Shown here: positions 6,837 to 15,082 of the stretch, in pieces
Position numbering within the stretch: position 1 is the stretch's first letter
Layout: each line of letters opens with the position of its first letter
Source: DATGZH01 sp035297265
Lineage (GTDB): Bacteria; Actinomycetota; Acidimicrobiia; Acidimicrobiales; RAAP-2
NCBI GenBank assembly: GCA_035297265.1
Contig: DATGZH010000057.1
Location: 1 to 35,325 of the forward strand
Direction of reading: 5' to 3'
Length of the DNA stretch: 35,325 nucleotides
Position numbers and translations under genes: made by a program
The notes under the pieces: model-generated
Database searches by the model: none
Told to the model about the DNA's origin: nothing
What the model saw: only the letters and a program-made list of their open reading frames with translations

Positions 6837-7877
6837 GTGCACCCACGACTGCAATCCGTCTTCGTCCGTCCGTTCCCGCCGCGTCGCCGAGTCCGGGCCG
6901 GCCTGCTTCTCGTCCCGGCCCTCGCGGTCGGCCTCGTCGTCACCGGGACCGGGCCGGCCGGCGCCCAGGGCGGCAGCGTGGCCCTCGTGGCCTACTCCAC
7001 GCCCAAGCCGGCCTACAGCGTGCTCGCCACCGACTTCGCCAAGACCAAGGCCGGGCAGGGCGTGACGATCTCCCCCTCCTTCGGTCCCTCCGGCACCCAG
7101 GCCACCTCGGTCACCGACGGGCTCCCGGCCGACGTCGTCAACTTCTCGCTCGCCACCGACATGGCCAAGCTCGTGAAGGCGGGGATCGTGTCGAGCTCGT
7201 GGGACAAGGGCCCGACCAAGGGCATGGTCACCGACTCCATCGTCTCGTTCGTGGTGCGCAAGGGGAACCCGAAGCACATCACCACCTGGGCCGACCTCGT
7301 CAAGTCGGGCGTGCAGGTCATCACGCCCAACGTCTTCTCGTCGGGCAGCGCCAAGTGGAACCTGATGGCCGCCTACGGCGCCCAGCTCTCGCAGGGCAAG
7401 AGCAAGGCCCAGGCGCTCGCCTACCTCACGACGCTCCTCCACCACGCGGTGGCCCAGCCGGCGAGCGCCAGCGCCGCCCTCCAGACGTTCCTCGCCGGCC
7501 AGGGTGACGTCCTCCTCGACTACGAGGACGACGCCCTCTACGCCCAGCACCAGGGCGAGCCGATCACGATCGTCACCCCGCCCCAGACGATCCTCATCGA
7601 GAACCCGATCGCGGTGACCAAGACGGCCGGCCCGTCGGCCAAGGCCTTCGTGGCCTACCTCCTCTCGCCGGCCGGCCAGAAGGTCTGGGGCCAGCAGGGC
7701 TACCGCCCGGTGCTGCCGAGCGTGGCGGCCACCTTCCACTTCCCCCAGCCCAAGGTGCTCTTCAAGATCGACAAGTTCGGCGGCTGGACCCTCGTGAACA
7801 AGCAGTTCTTCGACCCCCAGACCGGCCTGGTGGCCCACATCGAGCAGTCCCTGGGCACCTCGACGGCCAGCAGCTGA
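6837..7877 (+). CDS. Sulfate/thiosulfate ABC transporter substrate-binding protein
   Basis: This 346-residue exported protein has a long basic N-terminus, a hydrophobic segment (about 20-40, VRAGLLLVPALAVGLVVTG) and an Ala-rich cleavage region near GPAGAQGG. The mature part matches the Sbp/CysP family: VALVAYSTPKPAYSVL, SFGPSGTQATSVTDGLPADV (oxyanion-binding loop), WADLVKSGVQVITPNVFSSG, and DVLLDYEDDALYA. It captures sulfate or thiosulfate outside the membrane and hands it to the two permeases encoded next. It starts at GTG 6837 and is followed after 7 nt by the first permease. Sulfate versus thiosulfate specificity cannot be told. Confidence 0.9.
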   Translation: MHPRLQSVFVRPFPPRRRVRAGLLLVPALAVGLVVTGTGPAGAQGGSVALVAYSTPKPAYSVLATDFAKTKAGQGVTISPSFGPSGTQATSVTDGLPADVVNFSLATDMAKLVKAGIVSSSWDKGPTKGMVTDSIVSFVVRKGNPKHITTWADLVKSGVQVITPNVFSSGSAKWNLMAAYGAQLSQGKSKAQALAYLTTLLHHAVAQPASASAALQTFLAGQGDVLLDYEDDALYAQHQGEPITIVTPPQTILIENPIAVTKTAGPSAKAFVAYLLSPAGQKVWGQQGYRPVLPSVAATFHFPQPKVLFKIDKFGGWTLVNKQFFDPQTGLVAHIEQSLGTSTASS

Positions 7878-7884
7878 GGTCGGG

Positions 7885-8763
7885 GTGGCCGACGTCGGCG
7901 CCCCGGCCCCCCCGGGATCGGGCCCGGCCACCCGCCTCCTCGACGGACGCCCCGGCGTCGACCTGAGCGCGGTCGGCCGCAGGGCGGCGCGCATCGGCGG
8001 GCCGGCCCTCGCCGTCACCTACCTCTCGCTCCTCGTCCTCCTCCCGCTCGCTGCGCTCCTGTCCAACGCCCTCAGTGGTGGTCCGGCGGCCTTCTGGCGG
8101 GCCGTCACCCAGCCCGAGGCCGTCGCCGCCCTCGAGCTGACGCTCGTGGCCTCGTTGATCGTGGCCCTCGTGAACTCGGTGGCCGGCCTGGCCATCGCCT
8201 GGGTGCTCGTCCGCGACCAGTTTCGCGGCAAGGCACTCGTGAGCGCCCTCATCGATCTGCCGTTCGCCCTCCCGACGGTCGTGGCCGGCCTCACCCTCCT
8301 GGCCCTCTACGGCCCCGACAGCCCGTTCGGGGTGAACCTGGCCGGCACCCGCCTCGGCATCGGCTGCGCTCTCGCCTTCGTGACCCTCCCGTTCTGCGTG
8401 CGCAGCGTCCAGCCGGTGCTGGCCGAGCTCGACCGGGAGACCGAAGAGGCGGCCGCCTCGCTCGGCGCCAAGAACACCCAGGTCGTCCGGCGCATCGTGC
8501 TGCCCAGCATCGCCCCGGCAGTGCTCGCCGGGGCCGGCCTGGCCTTCGCCCGGGCCGTCGGGGAGTTCGGCTCGGTCGTCCTCATCTCGGGCAACCTGCC
8601 GTTCAAGACCGAGGTGGCCTCCTCGTGGATCTTCAGCCTCTCCCAGAGTGGCGACCTCTCGGCGGCCAGCGCCGTGTCGGTCGTGCTCGTGCTGATCTCC
8701 CTGTCGGTGCTCCTCGCCATCGGCTGGATGCGCCGCCGCTTCGACGCCCCGGAGACGGTGTGA
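7885..8763 (+). CDS. cysT: Sulfate ABC transporter permease, CysT type
   Basis: This 292-residue inner-membrane protein has about six hydrophobic segments (first near 40-60, last near 262-283). The EAA loop that docks on the ATPase is EEAAASLGAKNTQVVRRI at about 190-207. SALIDLPFALPTVVAGLTLL and VGEFGSVVLISGNLPFKTEV are typical of CysT. It starts at GTG 7885, just 7 nt after the binding-protein stop, and its stop overlaps the next gene's GTG by 4 nt. Together with CysW it forms the channel of the importer. Confidence 0.92.
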   Translation: MADVGAPAPPGSGPATRLLDGRPGVDLSAVGRRAARIGGPALAVTYLSLLVLLPLAALLSNALSGGPAAFWRAVTQPEAVAALELTLVASLIVALVNSVAGLAIAWVLVRDQFRGKALVSALIDLPFALPTVVAGLTLLALYGPDSPFGVNLAGTRLGIGCALAFVTLPFCVRSVQPVLAELDRETEEAAASLGAKNTQVVRRIVLPSIAPAVLAGAGLAFARAVGEFGSVVLISGNLPFKTEVASSWIFSLSQSGDLSAASAVSVVLVLISLSVLLAIGWMRRRFDAPETV

Positions 8764-9578
8764 CCGGGCGTTGGCGCTGGCCGCTGCGCATCGGGGCCCT
8801 CGGCTACCTGGCGGTGCTCGTCGCCCTCCCGGTCGGCACCGTCTTCTACCGGGCCTTCGACCACGGCCTCGCCGCCGCCTGGGACGCCATCACCACAACC
8901 GACGCGCTGCACGCCCTCTGGCTCACGGTCCTCGTCGCCTGCATCGCCGTGCCGCTCGACACGATCTTCGGCGTGGGGGTGTCCCTCATCCTCGCCCGTC
9001 ACCGCTTCCCCGGCGCCTGGCTCCTCGACGCCTTCGTCGACATCCCCCTCGCCCTGTCGCCGGTCGTAATCGGCCTCTCGCTCATCCTCGTCTACGGCAA
9101 GACCGGCTGGTTCGGGAACTGGCTGGCCGCCCGGGGGATCACCGTCATCTTCTCGGTGCCCGGGATCGTCATGGCCTCGGCCGCCGTGGCCCTCCCCTAC
9201 GTCGTGCGCGAGGTCCTCCCCGTCCTCCAGGAGCTCGGCACCGAGCAGGAGCAGGCCGCCCGGACCCTCGGGGCCGGCCCCTGGGCGGTCTTCCGGCGCA
9301 TCACCCTCCCCAACATCCGCCGGGGCCTGGCCTACGGCATCACCCTCACCACGGCCCGGGTCCTGGGCGAGTTCGGGGCCGTGGCCATCGTCTCGGGGGC
9401 CATCGCCGGCAAGACCGAGACGCTCACTCTCTACATCTCCGATAGCATCGAGAATCTCGATCCGGCAGGTGCGTATACCGGTGCGGTGGTCCTGGCCCTC
9501 TTCGCCCTGGCCGTGCTCACCGTCCTCACGGTGACGGACCGCCGACGGGAGAGCTGGCACGGGAGGGCCGCCAAGTGA
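8760..9578 (+). CDS. cysW: Sulfate ABC transporter permease, CysW type
   Basis: This 272-residue protein is the second permease half, again with about six membrane segments. Its EAA loop is EQEQAARTLGAGPWAVFRRI, and VDIPLALSPVVIGLSLILVY and VLGEFGAVAIVSGAIAGKTE match CysW. The GTG at 8760 overlaps the CysT stop (GTGA), which sets the start; a longer in-frame ORF reaching into cysT is rejected. Its stop overlaps the CysA GTG in the same way, giving a tightly coupled T-W-A order. Confidence 0.93.
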   Translation: MTGRWRWPLRIGALGYLAVLVALPVGTVFYRAFDHGLAAAWDAITTTDALHALWLTVLVACIAVPLDTIFGVGVSLILARHRFPGAWLLDAFVDIPLALSPVVIGLSLILVYGKTGWFGNWLAARGITVIFSVPGIVMASAAVALPYVVREVLPVLQELGTEQEQAARTLGAGPWAVFRRITLPNIRRGLAYGITLTTARVLGEFGAVAIVSGAIAGKTETLTLYISDSIENLDPAGAYTGAVVLALFALAVLTVLTVTDRRRESWHGRAAK

Positions 9579-10606
9579 GCATCATCGTCGACGGGGTCTC
9601 GAAGCGCTTCGGCGACGCGGTGGCCCTCGACGACGTCAGCCTCGAGGTGCCGACGGGCTCGCTCACCGCCCTCCTCGGTCCGAGCGGCGGCGGGAAGTCC
9701 ACGCTCCTGCGGATCATCGCCGGCCTCGACGAGCCCGACCGGGGCAGCATCCGCATCGAGGGCGAGGACCTGACGGGGACGCCGGCGAGGAAGCGCGGCG
9801 TGGGTTTCTGCTTCCAGCACTACGCGCCGTTCCGGCATCTCACCGTCCGACGCAACGTGGCGTTCGGCCTCGAGATCCGACGGCGACCGAAGGCCGAGGT
9901 GAAGGCGAGGGTGGACGAGCTCCTCGAGCTCGTGGGTCTCTCCCACCTCGGCGACCGCTACCCGTCGCAGCTCTCGGGCGGACAGCGCCAGCGCATGGCG
10001 CTCGCCCGGGCCCTCGCCATCGAGCCCAAGGTGCTCCTCCTCGACGAGCCGTTCGGGGCGCTCGACGCCCAGGTGCGCCAGCAGCTGCGCCAGTGGCTGC
10101 GCGAGCTCCACAGCACGCTGCACGTGACCACGGTGCTCGTGACCCACGACCAGGAGGAGGCCATGGAGGTGGCCGACCGCCTGGCCATCATCAACCACGG
10201 CCGGCTGGAGCAGCTCGGGACCCCGGCGCACATGTACGACCACCCAGCCAACGAGTTCGTGCTCACCTTCCTCGGTCCGGCGACCGAGCTCGACGGCGCC
10301 TGGGTGCGGCCCCACGACCTCGTCGTGCACCCGGCGGCCGACCGCCCCGACCACCCGAAGGCCCGTCAGGGCACGGTGGCCCGGGTGACCCATCTGGGCT
10401 TCGAGGTGCGCGTCGACGTCGACCTCGACCCCGAGGGCAGCTGCTGGGTCCAACTCAGCCGGGGGGCGGCGGGCGAGCTCGACCTCCAGCCGGGCGACCG
10501 GGTGTGGGTGGCCCGCACCGACGTCCCGGCCGACGACGAGCCACCCCCCTCCGTCGTCGAGGAGCACCACGAGCGCCACCTGGTCACGGTCCCGCCCCTC
10601 TCGTAG
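9575..10606 (+). CDS. cysA: Sulfate/thiosulfate import ATP-binding protein
   Basis: This 343-residue ATPase has Walker A GPSGGGKST (about 36-44), Q-loop FCFQHYAPFRHLTVRRNV, signature LSGGQRQRMALARALA, Walker B VLLLDEPFGALD and H-loop VLVTHDQEEAMEVADR. After the ATPase domain (about 1-235) comes a C-terminal regulatory beta domain (TOBE-like) with RPHDLVVHP, usual for CysA. GTG at 9575 overlaps the CysW stop by 4 nt. It powers uptake through CysT/CysW. A 10-bp palindrome (CGGTCGACCG, 10610-10619) follows the stop but is too short to call a terminator. Confidence 0.94.
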   Translation: MSIIVDGVSKRFGDAVALDDVSLEVPTGSLTALLGPSGGGKSTLLRIIAGLDEPDRGSIRIEGEDLTGTPARKRGVGFCFQHYAPFRHLTVRRNVAFGLEIRRRPKAEVKARVDELLELVGLSHLGDRYPSQLSGGQRQRMALARALAIEPKVLLLDEPFGALDAQVRQQLRQWLRELHSTLHVTTVLVTHDQEEAMEVADRLAIINHGRLEQLGTPAHMYDHPANEFVLTFLGPATELDGAWVRPHDLVVHPAADRPDHPKARQGTVARVTHLGFEVRVDVDLDPEGSCWVQLSRGAAGELDLQPGDRVWVARTDVPADDEPPPSVVEEHHERHLVTVPPLS

Positions 10607-10651
10607 GGCCGGTCGACCGCGGCCTCCGCCCCGGCCGGCCAAGGTGGGGCT

Positions 10652-11598
10652 GTGCAACCGGGACCACCGGACCCGACGGCGGGGAACGAGCCGGCCCACG
10701 GTTTCGTCGAGGACGACGCCACCCGTCGCCTGCTCCGGTCGCGGCCACCCCCCGGGGCGCTCGCCTGGGCGGAGGGCAGCTCGGTGGCCGGGTGGTCGCC
10801 ACCCGCGCCCTCCGGGGCGGGATGTCCTCGGCCGTCCACCGCCTCCTCGTGGCGTCGGCCGCCGGGCAGACGTCGGTCGTCCTCCGTCGCCACGTGCGGC
10901 CCGAGGTCCTGGCGGCCGAACCGGGCCTCCCGGACCGGGAGGCGGCGACGCTCCGCTACCTCGAGGGGGTCGACCTGCCGACGCCACGGCTGCTCGGGCT
11001 CGACCGGACCGGCGAGGAGGCCGGTGTCCCCGCCCTTCTCATGTCGCACCTGGGCGGCCGGGTCGACTGGTGGCCGGAGGACGAGGCCCGGTGGCTGCGG
11101 CGGCTGGCCGCGGTGCTCCCTGCCATCCATGCGGTCCGCGTGCCCGGGCCGGGTCTGCTCCCCGACTTCGCCCCCTACCGGCAGGCCCACGACGACCCGC
11201 CCCCGTGGGCCGAGCGCCCCGCCGTCTGGGAGCGGGCGCTCGAGATCGCCGGAGGGCCGACCCCCGATCTCCCCCGGGTCCTCGTCCACCGGGACTTCCA
11301 TCCGGGCAACGTGCTGTGGCGGCGGGGCGCGGTCTCGGGCGTGGTCGACTGGCAGGTGACGAGCGTCGGTCCGGGCGATGTCGACGTCGGGCACTGCCGG
11401 GTCAATCTCCTCACCCGTTCGTCGGAGGCCGCCGCGCGTTTCACGGCCCACTGGGAGGAGCTGACCGGTTCGACCTATCACCCGTGGGCCGACGTGGTGA
11501 CGGTCGTCGGCTTCTTGGACGACCTGCACGAGGTCCCGGGGTCGGACCGCAACCGGACCGAGGAGCTGCTCGCCCGGGCGGTGGCCGAGCTCGGCTGA
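10652..11598 (+). pseudogene. Aminoglycoside-phosphotransferase-family (APH-like) kinase, frameshifted near its N-terminus
   Basis: The C-terminal 270 or so residues carry the APH/choline-kinase signature. LVHRDFHPGNVLWRRG is the catalytic Brenner loop, VVDWQVTSVGPGDVDVGHCR supplies the Mg-binding Asp, and FAPYRQ and LPTPRLLGLDR are typical. In that frame the only local starts are GTG 10792 and ATG 10822, which remove the first lobe strands. The missing N-terminus is present one frame over from GTG 10652 (DDATRRLLRSRPPPGALAWA, typical of these actinobacterial kinases). The frames swap between about 10770 and 10792. It may be a real decayed gene, a sequencing error, or a shortened protein from 10792. 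Members phosphorylate small hydroxylated molecules; the substrate is unknown. Confidence 0.75.
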
Positions 11599-11613
11599 CG
11601 GCGCCGCCGAGGT

Positions 11614-11628
11614 CGTCCGACCCGGACG
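11614..11628 (+). terminator. Possible terminator hairpin after the APH-like gene
   Basis: CGTCCG (11614-11619) and CGGACG (11623-11628) form a 6-bp stem with a 3-nt loop, 15 nt after the stop. There is no T-tract, as is common in actinobacteria. Confidence 0.35.
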
Positions 11629-11688
11629 GAGGCGTCACGAAACTCCCGTTACGCTCGCCCTTCGCCAGGGCAACCCAGGAGACCGCAG

Positions 11689-12183
11689 ATGAGCGCGACC
11701 GACGACTTCCTCGCCAACAACGCCGAGTACGCCGGGTCCTTCGACCAGGCCGACCTGCCGATCCCGCCAGCCAAGAAGGTGGCCGTGCTGGCCTGCATGG
11801 ACGCCCGCCTCGACCCGGCGAAAGTGCTCGGGCTCCACGAGGGCGACGCCCACGTGATCCGCAACGCCGGGGGCGTGGCCACCGACGACGCGCTGCGGAG
11901 CCTGACCATCTCCCAGCGGCTCCTCGGCACCGAGGAGATCGTGCTCATCCACCACACCGGCTGCGGGATGGAGTCGTTCGAAGACGACGACCTCAAGGAC
12001 CAGATCCAGACGGACACCGGCATCCGCCCGGGCTTCTCGTTCGAGGCCTTCTCGGATGCCGACGAGGACGTCAAGCACACGGCGGCCCGCATCCGGGCCT
12101 CTCCCTTCGTACCGCACAAGAACATCCGGGGCTTCGTCTACGACGTCGAGACGGGGAAGCTCCGCGAGGTGCCGCTCGGCTGA
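11689..12183 (+). CDS. Beta-carbonic anhydrase
   Basis: This 164-residue protein has VAVLACMDARLDP (Zn ligand C36, with the D38/R40 dyad), HVIRNAGG at about 55-62, and IHHTGCGM (Zn ligands H89 and C92). This is the compact actinobacterial type of beta-CA, shorter than the roughly 200-residue plant-like enzymes. It interconverts CO2 and bicarbonate in the cytoplasm. The ATG at 11689 has CAGGAGA about 8 nt upstream, and a TACGCT hexamer at 11650-11655 could be its -10. It stands alone between the kinase gene and the secreted propeller protein. Confidence 0.93.
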   Translation: MSATDDFLANNAEYAGSFDQADLPIPPAKKVAVLACMDARLDPAKVLGLHEGDAHVIRNAGGVATDDALRSLTISQRLLGTEEIVLIHHTGCGMESFEDDDLKDQIQTDTGIRPGFSFEAFSDADEDVKHTAARIRASPFVPHKNIRGFVYDVETGKLREVPLG

Positions 12184-12359
12184 ACCTCGTCCCGCCGGCC
12201 GGGCGTCGACGGCTGAGGCGGCGATCGCAATCCCGGGGGCGCCCTCGTCCGTACTCCCTATTGGCCCGGTCGATGGCACAGGGCCCGACGAGACGCCGCG
12301 CCACGCGGGCGGCCGTCTCCGGCATCACTCCCGCCGCGATGCCCGACCAAGGAGCCACC

Positions 12360-13484
12360 ATGACCCCTCCCTCCCCCGTTCGCCGAGGCGCGACCGCCCT
12401 CGTCGCCTCGTTGGCCCTCTTCGCCGCCGGGGTGCTGTTCGCCCTCCCGGCCGCCGCCGCGCCGCCCTTCCTCTCGGGGTTCGCCCATACGAGCGTGATC
12501 GCCTCGACCGTGCCGGTGACGAAGAACGGCAAGCCGGGCGACCTCAACCCCTACGGCGTGGCCGTGGTGCCCTCCACCGTCGGCGCCCTCGTGAAGGGCG
12601 ACGTCCTCGTCAGCAACTTCAACAACGGCGCCAACAAGCAGGGCACCGGCAACACCATCGTCGAGGTCGACCCTGCCGGCACCCAGACGGTGTTCGCCCG
12701 CATCAAGCAGCCGGGCGTCGGTCTCACGACGGCCCTCTCGGTGCTGCCCAACGGCTTCGTCGTCGTGGGCAACCTGCCGACCACCAACGGCAAGGCGGCC
12801 ACCGCCACCGCCGGCAACCTCTTCGTCTTGAACAACCTGGGACAGGTGGTCGAGTCCCTCACCGCGGCGGACATCAACGGCCCGTGGGACATGACCGCCG
12901 TCTCGACCAAGGCCAACCAGGCCGATCTCTTCGTCACGAACGTGTTGAACGGGACGGTGGCCGCGGCGGGCAACGTCGTCAACCAGGGCACGGTGGTCCG
13001 GCTCAACCTCGACGTCAGCGGTCCGATGCCGAGCGTGCTCAGCAACACCATCATCGGCACGGGCTTCGCCGAGAAGACGGACCCGGCGGCCCTCGTCATC
13101 GGACCGACGGGGGTCGGCCTCGCCCCCGACGGGACGCTGTACGTGGCCGACACGATCAACAGCCAGATCCGGGCCATCCCGAAGGCGCAGACCCGCACGA
13201 CGAGCGCCGGCCTCGGGAGCCTCGTCACGCCGACGCCGGGCAGCCTGAACGGCCCGCTCGGCCTGACCATCGCCCCGAACGGCGACGTCCTCACCGTGAA
13301 CAGCAACGACGGGCTCATCGTCGAGACGCAGCCGGGAGGGACCGAGGTGGCCACCTTCCAGCTGGACTCGAGCGGCTCGCCTCCGGGGGCCGGCGCCCTG
13401 TTCGGCCTGGCCGTGGTCCCCGGCGGTGACGGCGTCTACTACGTCGACGACGCTACGAACACGCTGAACCTCCTCGGCCCGTAG
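12360..13484 (+). CDS. Secreted NHL/SMP-30-like beta-propeller protein
   Basis: This 374-residue protein starts at ATG 12360, with AAGGAG at 12349-12354. Residues 1-34 form a signal peptide: basic start, hydrophobic LVASLALFAAGVLFALP, and an Ala-rich cleavage site before PPFLSGF. The rest has repeated propeller-like blades: LNPYGVAVVPS, GDVLVSNFNN, GPTGVGLAPDGTLYVADT, LNGPLGLTIAPNGDVLTVNS and ALFGLAVVPGGDGVYYVDD. These resemble NHL or gluconolactonase-type repeats. No catalytic residues can be assigned, so it may be a binding or structural extracellular protein. A very strong hairpin 8 nt after the stop ends the unit. Confidence 0.82.
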   Translation: MTPPSPVRRGATALVASLALFAAGVLFALPAAAAPPFLSGFAHTSVIASTVPVTKNGKPGDLNPYGVAVVPSTVGALVKGDVLVSNFNNGANKQGTGNTIVEVDPAGTQTVFARIKQPGVGLTTALSVLPNGFVVVGNLPTTNGKAATATAGNLFVLNNLGQVVESLTAADINGPWDMTAVSTKANQADLFVTNVLNGTVAAAGNVVNQGTVVRLNLDVSGPMPSVLSNTIIGTGFAEKTDPAALVIGPTGVGLAPDGTLYVADTINSQIRAIPKAQTRTTSAGLGSLVTPTPGSLNGPLGLTIAPNGDVLTVNSNDGLIVETQPGGTEVATFQLDSSGSPPGAGALFGLAVVPGGDGVYYVDDATNTLNLLGP

Positions 13485-13491
13485 GGCCACC

Positions 13492-13525
13492 GGGGCCGGG
13501 CGGTCCACCGGACCGGCCCGGCCCC
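13492..13525 (+). terminator. Strong intrinsic terminator hairpin
   Basis: GGGGCCGGGCGGTCC (13492-13506) pairs with GGACC (13510-13514) and GCCCGGCCCC (13516-13525). That is a 15-bp stem with a 3-nt loop and one bulged G at 13515. It begins 8 nt after the propeller gene stop. No T-run follows. Confidence 0.75.
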
Positions 13526-13542
13526 GCGGTCGGGCGGCATGG

Positions 13543-13548
13543 GAGAAT
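13543..13548 (+). promoter_or_regulatory. Possible -10 hexamer of the cupin gene
   Basis: GAGAAT lies exactly 6 nt before the GTG at 13555, the same geometry as the other probable leaderless starts. No Shine-Dalgarno sequence is present. The -35 region is occupied by the terminator hairpin and shows no match. Confidence 0.35.
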
Positions 13549-13554
13549 GCGCCC

Positions 13555-13956
13555 GTGGCCGACCAGCCGTTCGAGCTCGCCCGCTTCCCGGTCCACCTCG
13601 GGCTGGGGGCCACGGCCGAGCGGCTGGCCGAGTTCGACGGGACGCCCCAGTGGTACGAGCGCTACGCCGCGGCGCACACCGCCGACGGTGTCGAGGGCCG
13701 CCTCGTCTCGGTGCACTCCTACGACACGCCCTGGAACACCTGGGAGGTGCACCCGAACGGCGAGGAGCTCGTCTTCTGCATCGAAGGCACGATGACGCTC
13801 CACCAGGAGGTGGACGGGTCGGTCGTGACCGTCACCCTCGGGCCGGGCCAGGCGGCGATCAACCCGCCAGGCACCTGGCACACGGCCGACGTCGACGGCC
13901 CCTGCACGACGGTCTTCGTGACGCCGGGGACCGGGACGGTCAACCGCCCCCGCTGA
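13555..13956 (+). CDS. Small cupin-domain protein
   Basis: This 133-residue single-domain cupin has NTWEVHPNGEELVFCIEGTM (about 62-81; the motif-1 His and the Glu pair) and LGPGQAAINPPGTWHTADV (about 98-116; motif 2 with His). The spacing fits the RmlC-like jelly roll that binds one metal ion. It starts at GTG 13555, directly after the strong terminator of the previous gene, so it is transcribed separately. Such proteins range from sugar isomerases to dioxygenases and simple binding proteins. The substrate is unknown. Confidence 0.85.
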   Translation: MADQPFELARFPVHLGLGATAERLAEFDGTPQWYERYAAAHTADGVEGRLVSVHSYDTPWNTWEVHPNGEELVFCIEGTMTLHQEVDGSVVTVTLGPGQAAINPPGTWHTADVDGPCTTVFVTPGTGTVNRPR

Positions 13957-14000
13957 GCCGACGGCCGCCCCGGCCGACCTGGGGCGGGCCGGAGTTCGGG

Positions 14001-14020
14001 CCCTGGGGGTAGCCCCAGGG
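14001..14020. terminator. Hairpin between the cupin gene and the ABC operon
   Basis: CCCTGGGG (14001-14008) and CCCCAGGG (14013-14020) form a perfect 8-bp stem with a GTAG loop, 45 nt after the cupin stop. It is a plausible terminator without a T-tract. Confidence 0.5.
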
Positions 14021-14040
14021 CGAGACGCCCGCTAGCGGCA

Positions 14041-14069
14041 TTCTCATCGCCCTGTCGTTTCCTTACCGT
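14041..14069 (+). promoter_or_regulatory. Candidate promoter of the ABC/two-component operon
   Basis: TTCTCA (14041-14046) and TACCGT (14064-14069) are spaced by 17 nt. The expected transcript start is about 44 nt before the ATG at 14120, with a GGAG about 6 nt before that ATG. Confidence 0.4.
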
Positions 14070-14119
14070 GGGATGAGCAGAGCAGTGCGGCCTCCCGCCC
14101 ACCACCACAGGAGCTCAAG

Positions 14120-15082
14120 ATGATCGTCGCCCGGTCACTCACCAAGCACTACGGCAACACCATGGCCGTCGACCACCTGAGCTTCGAGGTCAGGCCGGGA
14201 GTCGTCACCGGGTTCCTCGGCCCGAACGGCTCCGGGAAGTCGACGACGATCCGCATGATCATGGGCCTCGATGTCCCGAACGCCGGCACGGCGCTCGTGA
14301 ACGGCCTCCCCTACGAGCAGCTCCGCTGGCCGCTCCGGGAAGTGGGCGCCCTCCTCGACGCCAAGGCCTTCCACCCGGGCCGGACCGCCTACGACCACCT
14401 CCTGTGGCTCGCCCAGACGAACGACATCGGGCGCCGACGCATCGAGGAGGTCCTCGACATCGTCGGCCTCACGTCGGTGGCGGGCAAGCGGGCCGGCAAG
14501 TTCTCGCTCGGCATGGGCCAGCGCCTCGGGATCGCCGGCGCGCTCCTCGGGGACCCGGGCGTCCTCATCTTCGACGAGCCGGTCAACGGCCTCGACCCGG
14601 AGGGCATCCGGTGGGTCCGCCACCTGCTCCGGGCCCTCGCATCCGAGGGACGCACGGTCTTCGTGTCCAGCCACCTCATCACCGAGATGTCGCTCACCGC
14701 GGAGCGGCTCGTGGTGATCGGCCGCGGCTCGCTCATCTCCGAGACGAGCGTGGCCGAGTTCACCGCCCAGAGCGCCGGTGAGGCGACGGTGCGGCTGGTA
14801 ACCCCGACCCCCCGGATCTTCCTCTCGGCGCTGCGCGACGTCGGGGCCAAGGTCAAGGCCGAGAGCTACGGCACGCTCATGGTGAGCGGGATGAGCTCGG
14901 TCGAGATCGGCGACCTCGCCGCCCTCCGGTCGCTCACCGTCCACGAGCTCACCCCGGTGCGCGCCTCGCTCGAGGACGCCTTCATGGAGCTCACGAGCGA
15001 CGCAGTGGAGTTCCGCCCGACCGAAGCCCACGATGTCGCCCTTTCGGCGGCGTCGGGGCCCGACCAGAAGGAAGCACGATGA
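14120..15082 (+). CDS. ABC transporter ATP-binding protein (ABC-2 exporter type)
   Basis: This 320-residue ATPase has Walker A GPNGSGKST (about 35-43), signature FSLGMGQRLGIAGAL, Walker B VLIFDEPVNGLDPEG and H-loop VFVSSHLITEM. The LGMGQR form and the roughly 80-residue C-terminal tail are typical of drug/lantibiotic exporter ATPases (CcmA/BcrA-like). The ATG at 14120 follows CAGGAG. Its end overlaps the permease start (ATGA). With the permease and the two-component pair downstream it forms a four-gene unit, probably for efflux or envelope stress response. The exported compound is unknown. Confidence 0.92.
   Translation: MIVARSLTKHYGNTMAVDHLSFEVRPGVVTGFLGPNGSGKSTTIRMIMGLDVPNAGTALVNGLPYEQLRWPLREVGALLDAKAFHPGRTAYDHLLWLAQTNDIGRRRIEEVLDIVGLTSVAGKRAGKFSLGMGQRLGIAGALLGDPGVLIFDEPVNGLDPEGIRWVRHLLRALASEGRTVFVSSHLITEMSLTAERLVVIGRGSLISETSVAEFTAQSAGEATVRLVTPTPRIFLSALRDVGAKVKAESYGTLMVSGMSSVEIGDLAALRSLTVHELTPVRASLEDAFMELTSDAVEFRPTEAHDVALSAASGPDQKEAR

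Noticed and set aside
10610..10619. Palindrome CGGTCGACCG after cysA as terminator or operator
   Set aside because: Too short, no loop and no conserved partner; expected by chance in such GC-rich DNA.
10644..12359. Continuous plus-strand frame running from the kinase region into the propeller gene, suggesting a 946-residue fusion
   Set aside because: The part before 12360 is Arg/Pro-rich shadow of the kinase and carbonic anhydrase; the AAGGAG and signal peptide place the real start at 12360.
12258..13613. Minus-strand open frame of 451 codons opposite the propeller gene
   Set aside because: No family motifs; rich in Arg/Gly/Asp/Val repeats, and the plus strand encodes a clean signal peptide and repeated blades.
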